Below are positions 33,686 to 45,881 of a DNA stretch of 64,000 bases, piece after piece; positions within the stretch are counted from its first letter, which is position 1, and every line of letters begins with the position of its first letter. The stretch is from Cryphonectria parasitica EP155 (taxonomy: Eukaryota; Ascomycota; Sordariomycetes; Diaporthales; Cryphonectriaceae). The stretch spans positions 1,110,759 through 1,174,758 of the forward strand of contig NW_024468911.1 in the NCBI RefSeq assembly GCF_011745365.1, given 5' to 3'. The position numbers were made by a program, and so were the translations under genes. Under the pieces are notes generated by a model, which had not been told where the DNA came from, did no database searches, and saw only the letters and a list, made by a program, of their open reading frames with translations.

Positions 33686-33690
33686 TTATC
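33686..33690 (-). promoter_or_regulatory. Possible AreA/NIT2 GATA site
   Basis: TGATAA on the transporter's strand, fitting HGATAR, about 790 bp upstream of the ammonium transporter start. One of three within 240 bp. Confidence 0.3.
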
Positions 33691-33765
33691 AGTGCCTGCC
33701 CTCTGGTTAGGAAAAGCGAGGCGTAGTGGATATCTGGTATTTGTCTTTTTTCTTATTAGCGAGGC

Positions 33766-33770
33766 TTATC
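33766..33770 (-). promoter_or_regulatory. Possible AreA/NIT2 GATA site
   Basis: TGATAAG on the transporter's strand, fitting HGATAR, about 870 bp upstream of the start codon. Confidence 0.3.
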
Positions 33771-33920
33771 AATAATTGGGATCCCCCTACACTTTTGTCC
33801 CGTGATACGAAGATATGTGCGGACGGGAAGAGATTCCTCCTTCATTCAAGATACCCGGGCACCCCCGAGTAGCAAATAAGACGATCATTGGGTAGCTTGG
33901 AAAGTCCTTGGATGGAGTGA

Positions 33921-33926
33921 GATAAG
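33921..33926 (+). promoter_or_regulatory. Possible AreA/NIT2 GATA site
   Basis: AGATAAG on the + strand, about 1.02 kb upstream of the ammonium transporter start. Confidence 0.28.
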
Positions 33927-36314
33927 AAAAGTGTGGCGACGACGGGCAGAGGAAAAGATTGTGTGCTAATTTGAGGTTGTCATGGTATGCCTCGTTTTAA
34001 CGATGACGCCAGGCCGGCATCATGAACGTCTTGCTGGTGGCCGAGTCCTATTGGTTCCCGACAGGCTGTATCAATGATACCCAGGGAGCCAGCCAGCCAT
34101 GCAGGGACGTGTTCCTGACGTGCATCTCAATATGAAACATTGGCCCAGCAGATTTGGTTGCTGAGCTATGCTGGGCCCAGGTCCAGGCTATGCATGCATC
34201 ATGGCATGGCTCTTGTGTAATCATCAAACGAGGTAGTACTTTGGCATGTAACGGTGCGTTCACGACGTGGACCACCACGACGGGATCCATTCACGATAGT
34301 AGTCATGTCTTGGCTTTTTCCTGGGGAAGTGGAACCTGCCCAGACCCAGCAAATGCTTGGTCAGACGTCAGGCCACGGATCAATGGGGCTGACAGGAGCT
34401 CTGCCGAGTTTTGACGTCGTTGCCAGCAGTGGAAGTGAACACTTTTGTTTGTTTTGTTCACATTTGTTACGCCTTGATCATGTTGCCGTTTCGTATCGTC
34501 TCGCAGAAACGAAGGCCCCAGATGCACATCGTCTGGACCCAGCAGCAGCAGCAACAGCAAGGTGATGTAATGCTGGCCTGGCCGAATTGAGACGCGAGCG
34601 CCGTCTTGGCCCTGCGACCGTTGACGTACCCCCTCGAGCCACTCTTCCAATTCCCTTTCGAATCGAGCACAAACGATGGCATGTCGTTATCAGACACCCT
34701 CGCTACCTTGTAAGAGGCTCTCCAATCATGTTGAGCATTGTTATCTAGTGGCCTGTCCAGGGCCGTCTTCCGCGCCAGACCGCATTTGGTTCAACCGGGA
34801 GGTGAGACTGGGGAGGGGGGGCGCGGAATTTGTGTTGGGCGTGGCGTCTCTTTAGCTGAGAATTGCTCCTGTCGTTTGTTTTTGTCCAACGTGGTACAAG
34901 TTCAGACGGGCACCGATGCATTTGAGCACGGTCCCGACTTCCAGGGTGGTACCGAGGGCCGGAAGCGAGCTGGAGGCAAGATAGACCCATAATGATAAGG
35001 GGTGAGCTGTTGGAAAGAAGACTTTGGAGGTTTTGCGTGAATTTATTTGGAATCGGGTTATGTTTATTACGGAGAGGGTTAGGGCTTGCACGAGTCCTTG
35101 AGTACTTACCTAGGCCCTACTTTATTCTATTTTATTTAGGAGGAACAAAGGCTGACTAAAGACCGGACGCCTATAACATTATTATCGTACTAGATCGAGG
35201 TCTGATATATGCTAGAAAACGATCCAATCATGTACACAGTGACCACCTTTTTGTATTTGCTGCCTCGTGAAGTTTTCGTCTGGCTGTGAAACTGAAACGG
35301 TGGTAGAAATTCCTTACACCATACACATCACGACACCATCGGGGGCTAGTGAGGAGGAGCTACAAGCAGACATCAGATACGGATGGGAAATGGCACCAGA
35401 TTAAGACATCCGTTCTTGGAAGTGATTGATTCTGTCTAATTATTTGATGATCGTCAGGCAGCGATTTTACCGTTTAATGTTTGACTCGACATTGCTTAGG
35501 TTCACATGTGTCTCACATTGATGATGGCTCCGAGAGATGCGAAAGGACCTCTCTGTGATACACAGCCGTCGAGCAAGATGCTTCAGTGTTTCTCTTCTTC
35601 GAGTCTGTGTGGAGGATTTATGTTTTGCGCGTCGGCCTCCAAATGACTTTATAAATCCTTGTGCAGATGCATCAAATGGCCCATCATCAGCGAGGTCCAG
35701 GTCCAGACTTGTCCCTATCAACAGTCCTGCTTCTTCACGCACTCCTGGAAATCTCCTGTGCCAGACCAACAGGGTTAAGGAATCGACTGGCTTTGTCTCT
35801 CAATCTCCTCCTCATCCTGAACTGCGGCTGGATGAAAGCACAAGTCAATTTGTAGGTGGATGATAGATGCTCTTACGCCCTGTGTCAACTTCCACGTTGT
35901 GTACGAACCATTTTTGCAATCTAGATGGGACAAAATTTATGATGGATGCGGAGAATATGTGACAGCAATTACGGTTACACCAATCAACATCAATACTGTA
36001 AGTTCTCATCAATATGCATTTAGCCACTGCCAAACGAGATGTCGGCAGTTGGCTCGATTCATATAGAACAATACAATCTACGTGGAGAAGATGGAAATGC
36101 CCAAGTCATACTGGAGAATCCGGTACCAATTGGGGGAGGGGGGTGGTGCAAAAAACACTTAATAGTCTGCCGTAAGTTCCTTTCTCCCTCTCGTTGTGTC
36201 TTTGCCTTCCGCTTTCAAGTCACTTGTGGACCTTGACGCGACACACACACACGCGCACATACATACACATACTGGTCCAGATTATTGACAATTCAACCTT
36301 GAACAGATCCAACA

Positions 36315-37723
36315 ATGGGATTCATTGCACTTGCCACGGCTGCCCTGGTCCTTGCGGCTAGGGTCTCTGCTCAAAATGACACTGCACCAGCAGGCTGTTG
36401 TGCGACAGCAGCGATGATGAGATTCGGCTGCTCTCGGCTTGTGATCGAAAGGCTCGATCCTCTGGTGAACCCAGGCATGATCGGGTCTCCCCATACCCAC
36501 CAGATCGTTGGTGGGGACGCCTTCAACGCGACCATGCAGCCTGTCGACCCGGACCCCTCTACGGTCGCCAGCTGCACGAGCTGTACTTTCAGCGAGGACT
36601 TTTCCAACTATTGGACCGCCAACTTATACTTCCGAGCTCGCAATGGCACCTTCAAACGAGTCCCTCAGATGGTCAACCTCGGACTGGAGGGCAACGAGGG
36701 AATCACTGTATACTATATCCCACCGTACGATGGCGTGACGAATGTCACTGCCTTCAAGCCCGTAGGCATCTTCCTCTCTCAGGTCAAAGACAGTCAGGTA
36801 CCAGATGATCCACTGACTAGACACCGTCTTCTTCCGCCTTCTTCCATCTCAGGGTTTTCGTATGCTCGTCGGAGACCCAACCTTGAGATCAGGGGAGGAT
36901 GAACAGCGTCAACTCTGTCACCGCTGCTTCAGCAACAAGCAGCAGGACCCCTTCGGTGGAGCGCCCTGTACGGGCAACGACACCCAAGCTCTACCCGCCA
37001 GTATGTGCGGCGGGGGGATCAGGACGACTATAACATTTCCAACGTGGGTCGAACCCCTCTCAGTGTCACAAAGTCCTCGAATGAAAAACCCGTGCTTACG
37101 TATTTCTTTCTCTTTTACTTTCTCTCTCTAGCTGCTGGGACGGCGTGAACGTAGACAGTCCCGATCACAAGAGCCACGTCGCCTACCCAGCCACTGGCAC
37201 CTTCGAAACCACAGGGGAATGTCCTGCATCGCATCCTGTACGCCTCCCACAGCTTATGTACGAGGTTATGTGGGATACCACTGGCTTCAATGACCCAGAC
37301 CTATGGCCGGAGGATGGGTCGCAGCCCTTTGTCTACTCGATGGGCGACGTGTAAGTCCTGCTCTCTCAACCTTAACTACGGTACTATTCTATTTAGGAGG
37401 TCGCATGATCAGAAGAAGTTGACATGTTGTTAGGACGGGTTATTCGCAACATGGAGACTACATGTTTGGCTGGCAGGGTGATGCCCTCCAGCGAGCCTTG
37501 GACGCGAGGTGCACTGGCGACACGTGCAGTCAACTCACACGGCAGACTGCTGATATGGCACAACAATGTACCAAAGCCCAGATGGTCAGTGAGGATATAG
37601 AAGGCTGTAAGTATAATCATTTGGGTCCAGTCTGTGAGGAAACATGGGCGGACCAGAGCGCTGATTATCCTCTACCCAGGGATGGATACCCTGCCTGGTG
37701 ATGTGGTCATCAACAACCCGTAA
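36315..37723 (+). CDS. Secreted DUF1996-domain protein
   Basis: Extracellular protein of the fungal DUF1996 family; biochemical role unknown. Five exons (36315-36761, 36853-37043, 37132-37350, 37434-37606, 37680-37723) give 357 residues. A signal peptide covers the first 19 or so residues ([19 protein letters not shown]). The domain then shows its usual landmarks: [67 protein letters not shown], and the end [10 protein letters not shown]. Every junction was placed so that these motifs read through. The first donor could be GTAGGC (used, giving AFKPGFRM) or the in-frame GTACCA 48 nt on, which would add 16 residues. The His/Asp-rich conserved residues suggest metal or sugar binding, but this is not established for the family. 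Confidence 0.9.
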
Positions 37724-39882
37724 AAACCGCAGCCTCCATGACGGCAGAAGGCCTAATCGTACTAACATCGTGGGAAATACGGAAGTTCGTATCAGCAGAT
37801 ATTCTTTCAATACAGATAAGAAGGCAATATGGGAAGGCTGAAAGCAAAAGTGACAAAAGGCAAATGAAGCTATCTAGGTGATTTGGTCGCTATGCGAGTG
37901 GGCCAATGCGAAGTGAGTCACTAGCACTCGCATATATTCCCCTAGGCAAGCCGCCTTGTGTATATGTTTACAACTCGAACATAGTGGCAATGATAACTCT
38001 CATATTGTTTTCTATACTTCCCGTTTATATTTCTAACATCTAGATTTGTCTTCTGACTCTTGCCTCGCTGGTTGTTGTTGACCTGTTCGTGACCCTTGTT
38101 TGATGGGCCATGGAATTGTGAAAAGATGGCCACATCACGCCATGCTTATCACGCAAATGCTGATACATTGCCATCATCAACCCCACTGCGTCTGCTGCAG
38201 CTTTGATAATCCCTGGCTAGACTATCGAGCTCTGCCAACGAAAAAGTGCATCCGAGTTACTGATTGTTGAACGGCAGTTCTGTATATGAAGGGCATACCG
38301 AGATGTCCAGGCTTGACAGATCATATCCTACCATGAAGGTTGTAATACTCACAAAGTCCTGTTCAGCCATGGAGGGGTTCATGTTAGCTCGCAGAATAGA
38401 TGGGCAGCTACTTGTTGACGCAGAAAGGCCATGATTGGTAGATTTGTTCAGCTTATGGCCTCAGGTAGTGATCGAGTCAGCTCAAGACAGCCTGACCCAA
38501 TCTTGGGGGGTCGGCGGGGAAGTGCAACGTAAGCATGTACCGCTTTACCCATTCATAAATGCCATTTGGAAATGCTCGCCAGATAATTGCCAACAACTTG
38601 ATGCCAGCAACTCGCTGCTTACAGATTTACCAATCGTTGCATGCAAACGCCCATCTACTGAAACGTGTGGGGTGGCGGCTCTACTGGATATGAGCTTCTC
38701 TCGTAGGAAACTTTAGATTTGGGTGTACATTCTGGCCATATTCTACTGCAGCGTACGAGATCGACAGCGAAGCGATACAGGCCTTTGAGAGTAGCCCCGA
38801 GAAGTAAACTTCTATCCCCAGTCGAGGGTCGTGAGCATTGTTAGGTCGTTGGCGTCGCAAAAGTTTCTCTGTGCTAAGCAGATCCCGTCGGCGATATGGT
38901 AGAAAATACGAGATCATTCTTGCGCACTCACGACCCGCTTTGCGTTGACGAAGACCGACAATCTGCAATTGGCACATTAAACTCATCCAGGATTCAGTAA
39001 GTGAGGCTTGCTCGAGCTACAGGCCGTCTACGCTGCGCAGCTCCGGAAAAACTATGAAGCGAAGATGCCGTCGACGACATCCCAATGTTTCCTCCCATGA
39101 CAACGTGCTCATATCTCCACACACCTGCATCCACCACACTAATATGGCACAGGCTATGTGATTCAGTTCAATAGAGTTACATAGTAGACATGAGAGACCG
39201 TTCAGGGGCTTGTATCACGAAACAGGGTCACGATCCATGCAAAAGTTCATCGATTGTAAATCTATGAATCACTTGAATAGAAAAAGCAGAGCAACAAGGC
39301 CTTCTCGAAGGTTCATAGTGTCCTTGAGATACTGTTGCGGAATGCGTGCTTACGATTGTGTGCAAGAGACGTGGCTTGCAGCGGAGGATTCCGAATTTTC
39401 ATGCAAGATACTTACGTGGAGGGTCCCGGAACAGCATGAGATCACCATTGACCCAGTAATTTGCTGCAAACCTTGGGAGATATAAGTTTTCAGATTTCTT
39501 CGCTCTTTTCTTTTTATTAAAAAAAAAAAGAGAAAGGGAAGAAAGGAGAAGGAAAAAGACCCAGAGTAATGGTGGTGATCGAGCCTTTGAGCAATCAGAC
39601 CGAGTTGACGTCCAGGAGGAAACAAGGAGACCACCTCAGGTCTAGTTCTAACCATTTTGAAGAGCATAACGGCACTTCAAAACTCAATAGTGAACATGAT
39701 ATGTGTCTCTTATGGTCAAAATCTGCTATCTCTGCGCATCTACACCGTGTCAAGGTCCACGGGGTCCCACGTCCCCATTCACGGTGAAAGGACCACTATT
39801 GCTATTAACCTGGCCTCTGGGGCTCCCAAGATGGGAAAGTCCTGCCATGCAAGACAGTTTTGCTTGCATGTAAGGAAACAAT
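37724..39882. other. Intergenic region left of the NLR-like gene
   Basis: AT-rich DNA with no supported gene. An A-rich/GA-rich stretch at about 39518-39560 is simple sequence. Confidence 0.5.
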
Positions 39883-42800
39883 ATGCATTCAGCTGTAGCT
39901 CAGGGTATCAGATCCCGAAATCCCTATAGGGACTCTTGCCATATATCCTTCCCTTCTTCCAGTACTTCAGACTCTCTCGTACCATCGTACTCTGGTCTTA
40001 AGACGTCGAGCTCTTCGCAACATTGCATATACTATCCGTCCTTCCATTCACAAACAAGCCTCGAGATACCATCTGCAGCAACAGCGCCAAATCAACAGCC
40101 ATGTCATCCCTCAGCGACATCTTACCATGCCGAGGAAGAGCGCAGTGATCTCTATCGAGAGATCGAGGGCCTCCTGGAAAACTTTAAGGCCATCGAGTTC
40201 GTTTGGAGCAAGTTCGAGACGGGTCAAAAGGACGAGATCCAAGGGGTTCTTGACCAGCTGAGGCCATGCATTTCAAAGTTGGAAAGGCGACTTCAACGAA
40301 GTCCTGACCACTTCCAAAACATCTTGACCTGGTTGTTGTGGCCTCGTCATAAAAGTGATGTCGAGAAGGCCTTTACGAGAATCAATCGCCTCAATGATCA
40401 GCTATCTCAACTGACGACCATCAAGATGGCTGGCGATGTTTCTGAACTGGCAGCTGCTGAACAAGGCAAGTCATTCTTCGTCATGGTGCCAACAGACCAA
40501 GGCCCAGCTTGCACTTTTGAGGAATCTCAGTATTTTTATGACCTAACAACTACCATCGACTACATCGTTCCAAAGACCTCTTGTCTAACTTTCATCCTCA
40601 AAACGATCGGTGAAGAAATTCATCAAGCATTATACGCCAGCTATCAGCGGTGGGATTTCCCAAGAACCAGCATGTGTTCAACAAGTCACCCCAGGAACGG
40701 GTAAATGGTTCCGTGACGAGCCTCAGTATCGGAATTGGGAGAAGTCATACAACGGCCTCCTCTGGGTCAATGGAATACGTGAGTTATATCTATTCATGTG
40801 ACCCGACCAAGTACCATTTACGCCAGCGCTAACGCCTGTACCAGAGGGATGTGGAAAGACTGGATTGGCGTAAATACCTACCCTTGATCAGCCGCGGAAT
40901 CTCCTTGCAAAGAGCTTGACTGACTAAATGATTGATGATTAGGGTCATTACTGCCAATGAGTTGAAGAAAGGAGCCGGGAACCCTCCCGCCTTCCAAGTC
41001 GCCCACGTTTTCTGCGACCACCAGAACTCCGATCTGCAGGAACTGAAAGATCACATGGACATTGTCATGAGCCTTTGGCCACAACTGGTTGATTCGCTAC
41101 CAGTCCACAAATGAGAAGCAGAATTTGTCCAGAGCATGCTGTCCAGGCGCGCAGCACTCTCTTCCTACGCCGAGAGACGAAAACAGATGATGGATGTTTT
41201 CACATACACCATAGCCAAGGTCGGCGCGGTAGTTCTCCTCGTGGATGGGCTTGACGAAATCCCACGAGACCTCCAAGAGGATGTCGTCAAGAGTCTGAAA
41301 GAAGTTCAGCAGAGCAGCAAAAAATGCCGGCTATTGATAACCTCCCGTCCGTACACGAGCATCAAAGAGCTGTTCCAGACGGACCCACCTCAAGCAAAGT
41401 TTACGCTCAAGGCACAGACTATAGACGTCGATCTATACGTACGCGACCGCATCTCGAGAAAGGGTTGGGACCGTGAAAAGAACAAGGCCGAGCTTGTTCA
41501 CAACATCATCAAAAGGCTGATTCGAAGTGCCAAGGTTCCTTCTTGCTGGCTCAGCTATTCATGAATGAAGTCTTGAGAGCAAAGACTGATGCCGAATGCT
41601 TTGATATCATCGCAGAGCTGCCAGATGAAGCGGCAAAAGCCTACGACCGAGGGTTGAAGCGCCTTGCCCAGGAATTTGCCAGCTCAAAGCAAAAAGATGG
41701 CCTACCGTGCCAGGCTATTCAAGCACTCTTTTGGGTTGCGTACGCGAAAAGCCCAATGACAGAGAAACAACTGAGGCAGGCATTGGCCATCGAGGAGGGA
41801 GACGCTGATTACGACCCGACGAGAGAAATATGGGATGAAACAGGCATCGAGGCCCTTTGCGGAGACCTGGTCGTTGTCGATCGCCGCAATGGAGAAGTCC
41901 GAGTCGCGCACAAGACTATCACCGAGCACTTACTTCTTGAAACAACCAAAAGGGACTGGTTCCCGACCATCCGGGAACATATACCAAGTAGGCTCCTGCA
42001 ATTCCTCCAATTCGACTGCCTGAAGAGACCTCTTGAGGACGCCTCAAAGTACATGGGCCGCTATCCGTTATGTTCATACGCGTTGGATCACTGGGGAAGC
42101 GGCCTGAATGCGATACTGAAGCCGGGAACTTCTCTCTGGGCGACGACTGAAGACTTTTTGAAGAAGGCACACTCTCAGATATGGAATGACCATGTCAGAG
42201 ACCTGGCGGTAAAGTCATTGGTCTCCAAAGCCCGAGAGCACGACGAGTGGGACAATTGGAAAGTGGTAAGGCATGTTGTTACTCCAGGCCCAATAACTGG
42301 GCTGCATTGGGCAGTTCTATTCAACCTCCAAGCGTTCGTCCCTATTCTGAGCGAACACGAGAGGAAGCGGCCCATCACAGATCCGATACCGACCACACCC
42401 TTGGGGCTCGCGGGTGCCTTTAGACGAGCAAGTCGAGAAGACATGGCGCGAAAACTCCTCGAAAACGGAGCCGAGGTCAACGCTACTCGAGCAGCTGGTC
42501 GAGTCGTGCGGCCACCACTGTACAATGCTGTCTACTATTGCAGCGCCGAAGTTGTCAAGATCCTCCTTGAAGCAAGTGCAGACATGACCCTCAGGCGGGA
42601 TGACAACGATAAATCGCCACTTGACCTCGCCTACGTGCTAGGTTGCCTGGACATTGCACGACTCCTCGTTTCTCACATCTCTGGACATGCCCCAACGAAG
42701 GCGCAAGAAATGCAATCTCTCGTCCGAGGGGGATTTGCCGACGAACTGCAACGAGCTATCAGCGAGGGTCTGGATGTGAATCATCCATGCGAGAATGGAA

Positions 42801-43426
42801 AGATGGCCCTTGATTATGCTCGAGGACTCGGCGATGACACGATCACGGGTATCCTGGTTGCCAACCAGGCTGTTTCAAAACTGACATGGCCTGCTGTCAT
42901 GACGGAGTCGTGTAGATATCCGATGAATTTCTTGGCGCCCTGAGGAACACATCCACTCGTCTCGGAGGAACAGACGTGGGAGGAATCCGATTGTGCTCGG
43001 CTGGAGTACGGAAACTCACCGTCGTCCATGCTGCTGCTCGAAGTAGCAGTCAAGAAGCATGTCAAGCTTCCAATACGAAGCATCGTATTTGAGACAGTGT
43101 CACGGGACCAAGGCTGGAGCAGTTTTCCAAGCGAACAAGGGACGTATATTGGCTCTACCACCATTCACGTCTCCCTCAAACAGCCGGGTGAGGACTCCCC
43201 AAGCTTCGTGCTCCAGCACAACGTGAATGCCCATGACATGTTTAAGCTGCATACAAACATCTGGAATCTGAGCGAGCTTAAAGCCTCGTCCCCACGGAGG
43301 GCGGAGCTTATTGAAAACATCCGACACGGCAGCGTAATACAGGTCTCGGCTCATGTGAGGGGAGGACCCGGATGGGAGAATCGGGTTTCTTTTGTACGGG
43401 TACAGATGTATGGGGCCAAAGTTTGA
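39883..43426 (+). pseudogene. NACHT-ankyrin NLR-like gene with several coding breaks
   Basis: Fungal NLR-like (STAND) architecture, in proteins that generally act in non-self recognition. Order of parts: a helical STAND N-terminal region (about 40130-40450); then VTPGTGKWF before the NACHT domain; Walker A GIQGCGKTGLA, built from a 25-nt microexon (40845-40869) between introns 40779-40844 and 40870-40942; Walker B VVLLVDGLDEI (about 41230-41262); a winged-helix-like region; about four ankyrin repeats (about 42395-42860, e.g. MARKLLENGAEVNAT); and a C-terminal beta-rich domain (43028-43426, QGWSSFPSEQGTY). Breaks: the N-terminal frame does not join the NACHT frame cleanly near 40.5-40.6 kb; an in-frame TGA lies at 41112; one base appears to be missing near 41529-41536, where the frame moves to LLAQLFMNEV; and a TGA lies at 42941 before the last domain. 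Some could hide unrecognised introns, but the 41.53-kb shift leaves no room for one. Probably inactive. Confidence 0.72.
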
Positions 43427-44970
43427 ATAGACAACCGCAAGGGCTCGAGCCATCGAGATTCCTGCCCACCAACAAGATCTTCATCTGTGACTCCTCGTTA
43501 CTCGAGCTTGGACATGCATATGATTAGGCTGCATTTTCCTTCGAAGTGTGAATTCGCTACACCGTGATTTTCAAAGTCTTGGCTTGTTGTGTACTTTGAG
43601 TTTGACATGCTTCCTCATTCTGGTACGGCAAGCATCTTCGTGTCGAAATGTATTTGTATTAGATATTGTGAAGTCATTCGGTGTCGAAGCCTTTGCTGCT
43701 CTTCAGCCTACTCGATTTGAGATTCAGGCAGTGAATCCAAGCCTTCGCTCGGAGCAGTCTTTAGTGCTACTTTGTTACTCTCAATCTTATCAAGGAACGA
43801 TGTTAGGGCTTCGAGGATGGGTGTATAGCAGACCATGTACAAGAAGGTGCTTTCAAACTGGCGAGTCACCTTGTCACGTGCCCTGTCAAGATGTGTGGAA
43901 GGCGAACACACAATTCTCGAGCCTGTTCTTGGACGTATCTCCATCTCGGGCTGTGTCCTCCAAAGTTCAGGAATATTTCTTGTCAAGTTAGAACTGCGTC
44001 CTTTTCGAGTGATGCTGCTTGGACGATCAATTCCGAGTAATGCAGTAGACAGACTTGGTAAGACATGGCTGATTCTGAAACATGTTGTTCACGTGGTGCG
44101 TTCTTCTAGAAGGGTCTCATATCTTGTCTGTGGTCTTGCCATCCACACCTCCCCCCCCCCCCTCACCCCACCCCTCAGCTCAGAGTCCAGGCTGCGCAGA
44201 GAGGTAGTCGGGCAAGAAAATGAATCAAGTCATGGGAGATAGAAGTCTTGGGCATGGCAAACAGCGCTCGATTCTAAGTTGATTCCACCATCAGTATCTT
44301 GCAAGACGAGTTACAAGAGCGCACATACCTGACTGCCCTTGAAAACATTGCCATCTGCGCAATGTTTGACGCATGGCGGTGCAGTGGTTGGGTGCAGACA
44401 ACCAAGAGCGCCAAGGCAGACACGCTTGAAAGACAACAGAAGGTATTAGAACTTTGTTGACACAGCGAGAAGATAATAGGCAGTCATGTTCTTGTCACCC
44501 ATGGCTTCCGAATGACGCCCTGCGAGTACGCACCAAGCAGGCAAACATGATCTACAACATGCCATGATTCATCACAAGGAAACTGGCTGAGCACATAGGA
44601 CAGCACATGCACATTCAAAAAGAAGATTAGAACATAATGTTTGGGCAACAAAGGCAGTTTGTCTTCAATCTGTCGAAAAGTAGCTCATGATTGAGACGAG
44701 CACTTAGAAACGTTGTGCTGCAAACTCTTGTCGCTTCTGTTCTCCAATTGCATCACCAACCCCAATAACCATCATCTGCTGAATCGATCCATCCCATGGT
44801 CAAGCCCAACCATCCGAATTTCTCTCCCAAGTGCCCAGGCGACATCCAAGCCACTGCGTAGTAGCCAAGACCCCCAGTATATTCACCCAAGCAGAGAGAG
44901 AAAAGCCCGTCCAGGCAATCAAGATTGTAAGTCAGAGCAAGACAAGCCTGTAAAGGCTGGGGGATGTGAC
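43427..44970. other. Intergenic region
   Basis: Contains a C12 run at 44151-44162. No ORF with recognisable features. A minus-strand frame at 43708-43986 is helical-looking but unsupported. Confidence 0.45.
44151..44162. repeat. C12 homopolymer
   Basis: Twelve consecutive C on the + strand inside a longer pyrimidine-rich block (CCTCACCCCACCCCTC follows). Confidence 0.9.
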
Positions 44971-45881
44971 TTAGGTGCCGTCAGACTCAACATCAGGCTC
45001 AGGCTCGTTCTTGATGGGGCGCTCAGCCTCGCCCTTCGCACCAGAACCAGACTGAGAAGCCTCCGTCTTCATCTTCTTGGTGCCGGCAGCGGTGGCAGAC
45101 CGCTCGTGGTACACCTCAGTATCAGAGGACTCCTCGGCCACAGAGGGGCTCTTCTTGGCAAGGGTGGTAGGCAGCTTCTTGCGAGACGTGCCGGTGGCTT
45201 TCTTGCCGGCACCCTTTGTCTTCTTGGCGGGGGGCTGCTCCTTAACCTCGCCCTCGTCGCTGTTCTCGTTGTCGGTGGGGTCAGCAGTCTTCTTGCGCTT
45301 GGCGCCAGCGCGAGCGGCGGGGCGACCAGGGCCGACAGCAGCGCTGGTGGACCAGGCCATCTTCTTCTTGATGGCAGACCAGGCGTTTGCGGCGGAGCGG
45401 TGGTTTCTCATGCCACACTCGTCAGCGAGCTTCTCGTAGTCGATCTGTGTGTGATGCGCTGGTGAGCGAACATGGCATGTTACATACAGAGGTAGAAAAG
45501 TTATGTTGGGTGCTTCATAAGTGTTGGCTAATGCTGACAGGAAAACTGAAAGACATTGGCGAAGTTCTGGCGGGACTTCAATCGCGCATGCCTCAAGGCT
45601 AGTGACGCATCGTCGGAGGATGGGCAGAGGATAGCAGCGAACTGCGGAGCAGAACACGGACGGCAGTGTGACAGGCGAGAGGAAGTTTTGGGAAGGATGC
45701 TGGAGGAGGATGCTGTCACGACAAAGGGACGAAAGGTTGCAAGCTGATTGCAGACAGATCGTGAACTTACCTCAGGAGGACCGGTCTTGAGGCAGGCCCA
45801 GGCTTTGGCGAGAATCTCGCCCTCGCGGGGGGTGAGGGAGTTGATGCCAGTGCTGGCTTTCAAGGCGTTGGCTCCAGACAT
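44971..45881 (-). CDS. Nuclear SANT/Myb-like protein with basic-acidic tail
   Basis: Two exons (45881-45771, 45444-44971) give 194 residues. The N-terminal 65 or so residues form a small helical module: LTPREGEILAKAWACLK, then YEKLADECGMRNHRSAANAW and SAIKKKM. It resembles the short Myb/SANT-like domain common in filamentous fungi, with the spaced Trp residues. The rest is disordered and alternates basic patches (GAKRKKTAD, PPAKKTKGAGKKATG, TSRKKL) with acidic ones (DNENSDEGEVKE), a chromatin-protein type of composition with several possible nuclear-localisation signals. It probably binds DNA or histones; the target is unknown. The 326-nt intron is the longest recognised in the window. Its ends (GTAAGT..CACACACAG) are good, and the join splits the conserved KTGPPE-IDYEKLA without loss. 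Confidence 0.85.

Larger units (their letters stand above)
32899..36314. other. 3.4-kb intergenic region
   Basis: The left part is the ammonium transporter promoter: an AT-rich TATATA stretch (32934-32960) and GATA sites at 33686, 33766 and 33921. From 34.0 to 36.3 kb I see only short unsupported ORFs. Just before 36315 there is an ACACACACGCGCAC run and a normal-looking leader for the DUF1996 gene. Confidence 0.5.

Noticed and set aside
42910..42973. Candidate intron removing the TGA at 42941 in the NLR-like gene (GTGTAG..ACAG)
   Set aside because: It is 64 nt long and would join the wrong frame, losing the conserved C-terminal domain.
43708..43986. 93-codon helical minus-strand ORF beside the NLR-like gene
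   Set aside because: No recognised motif, no start context or splice partner, and too short to call a second NLR fragment.
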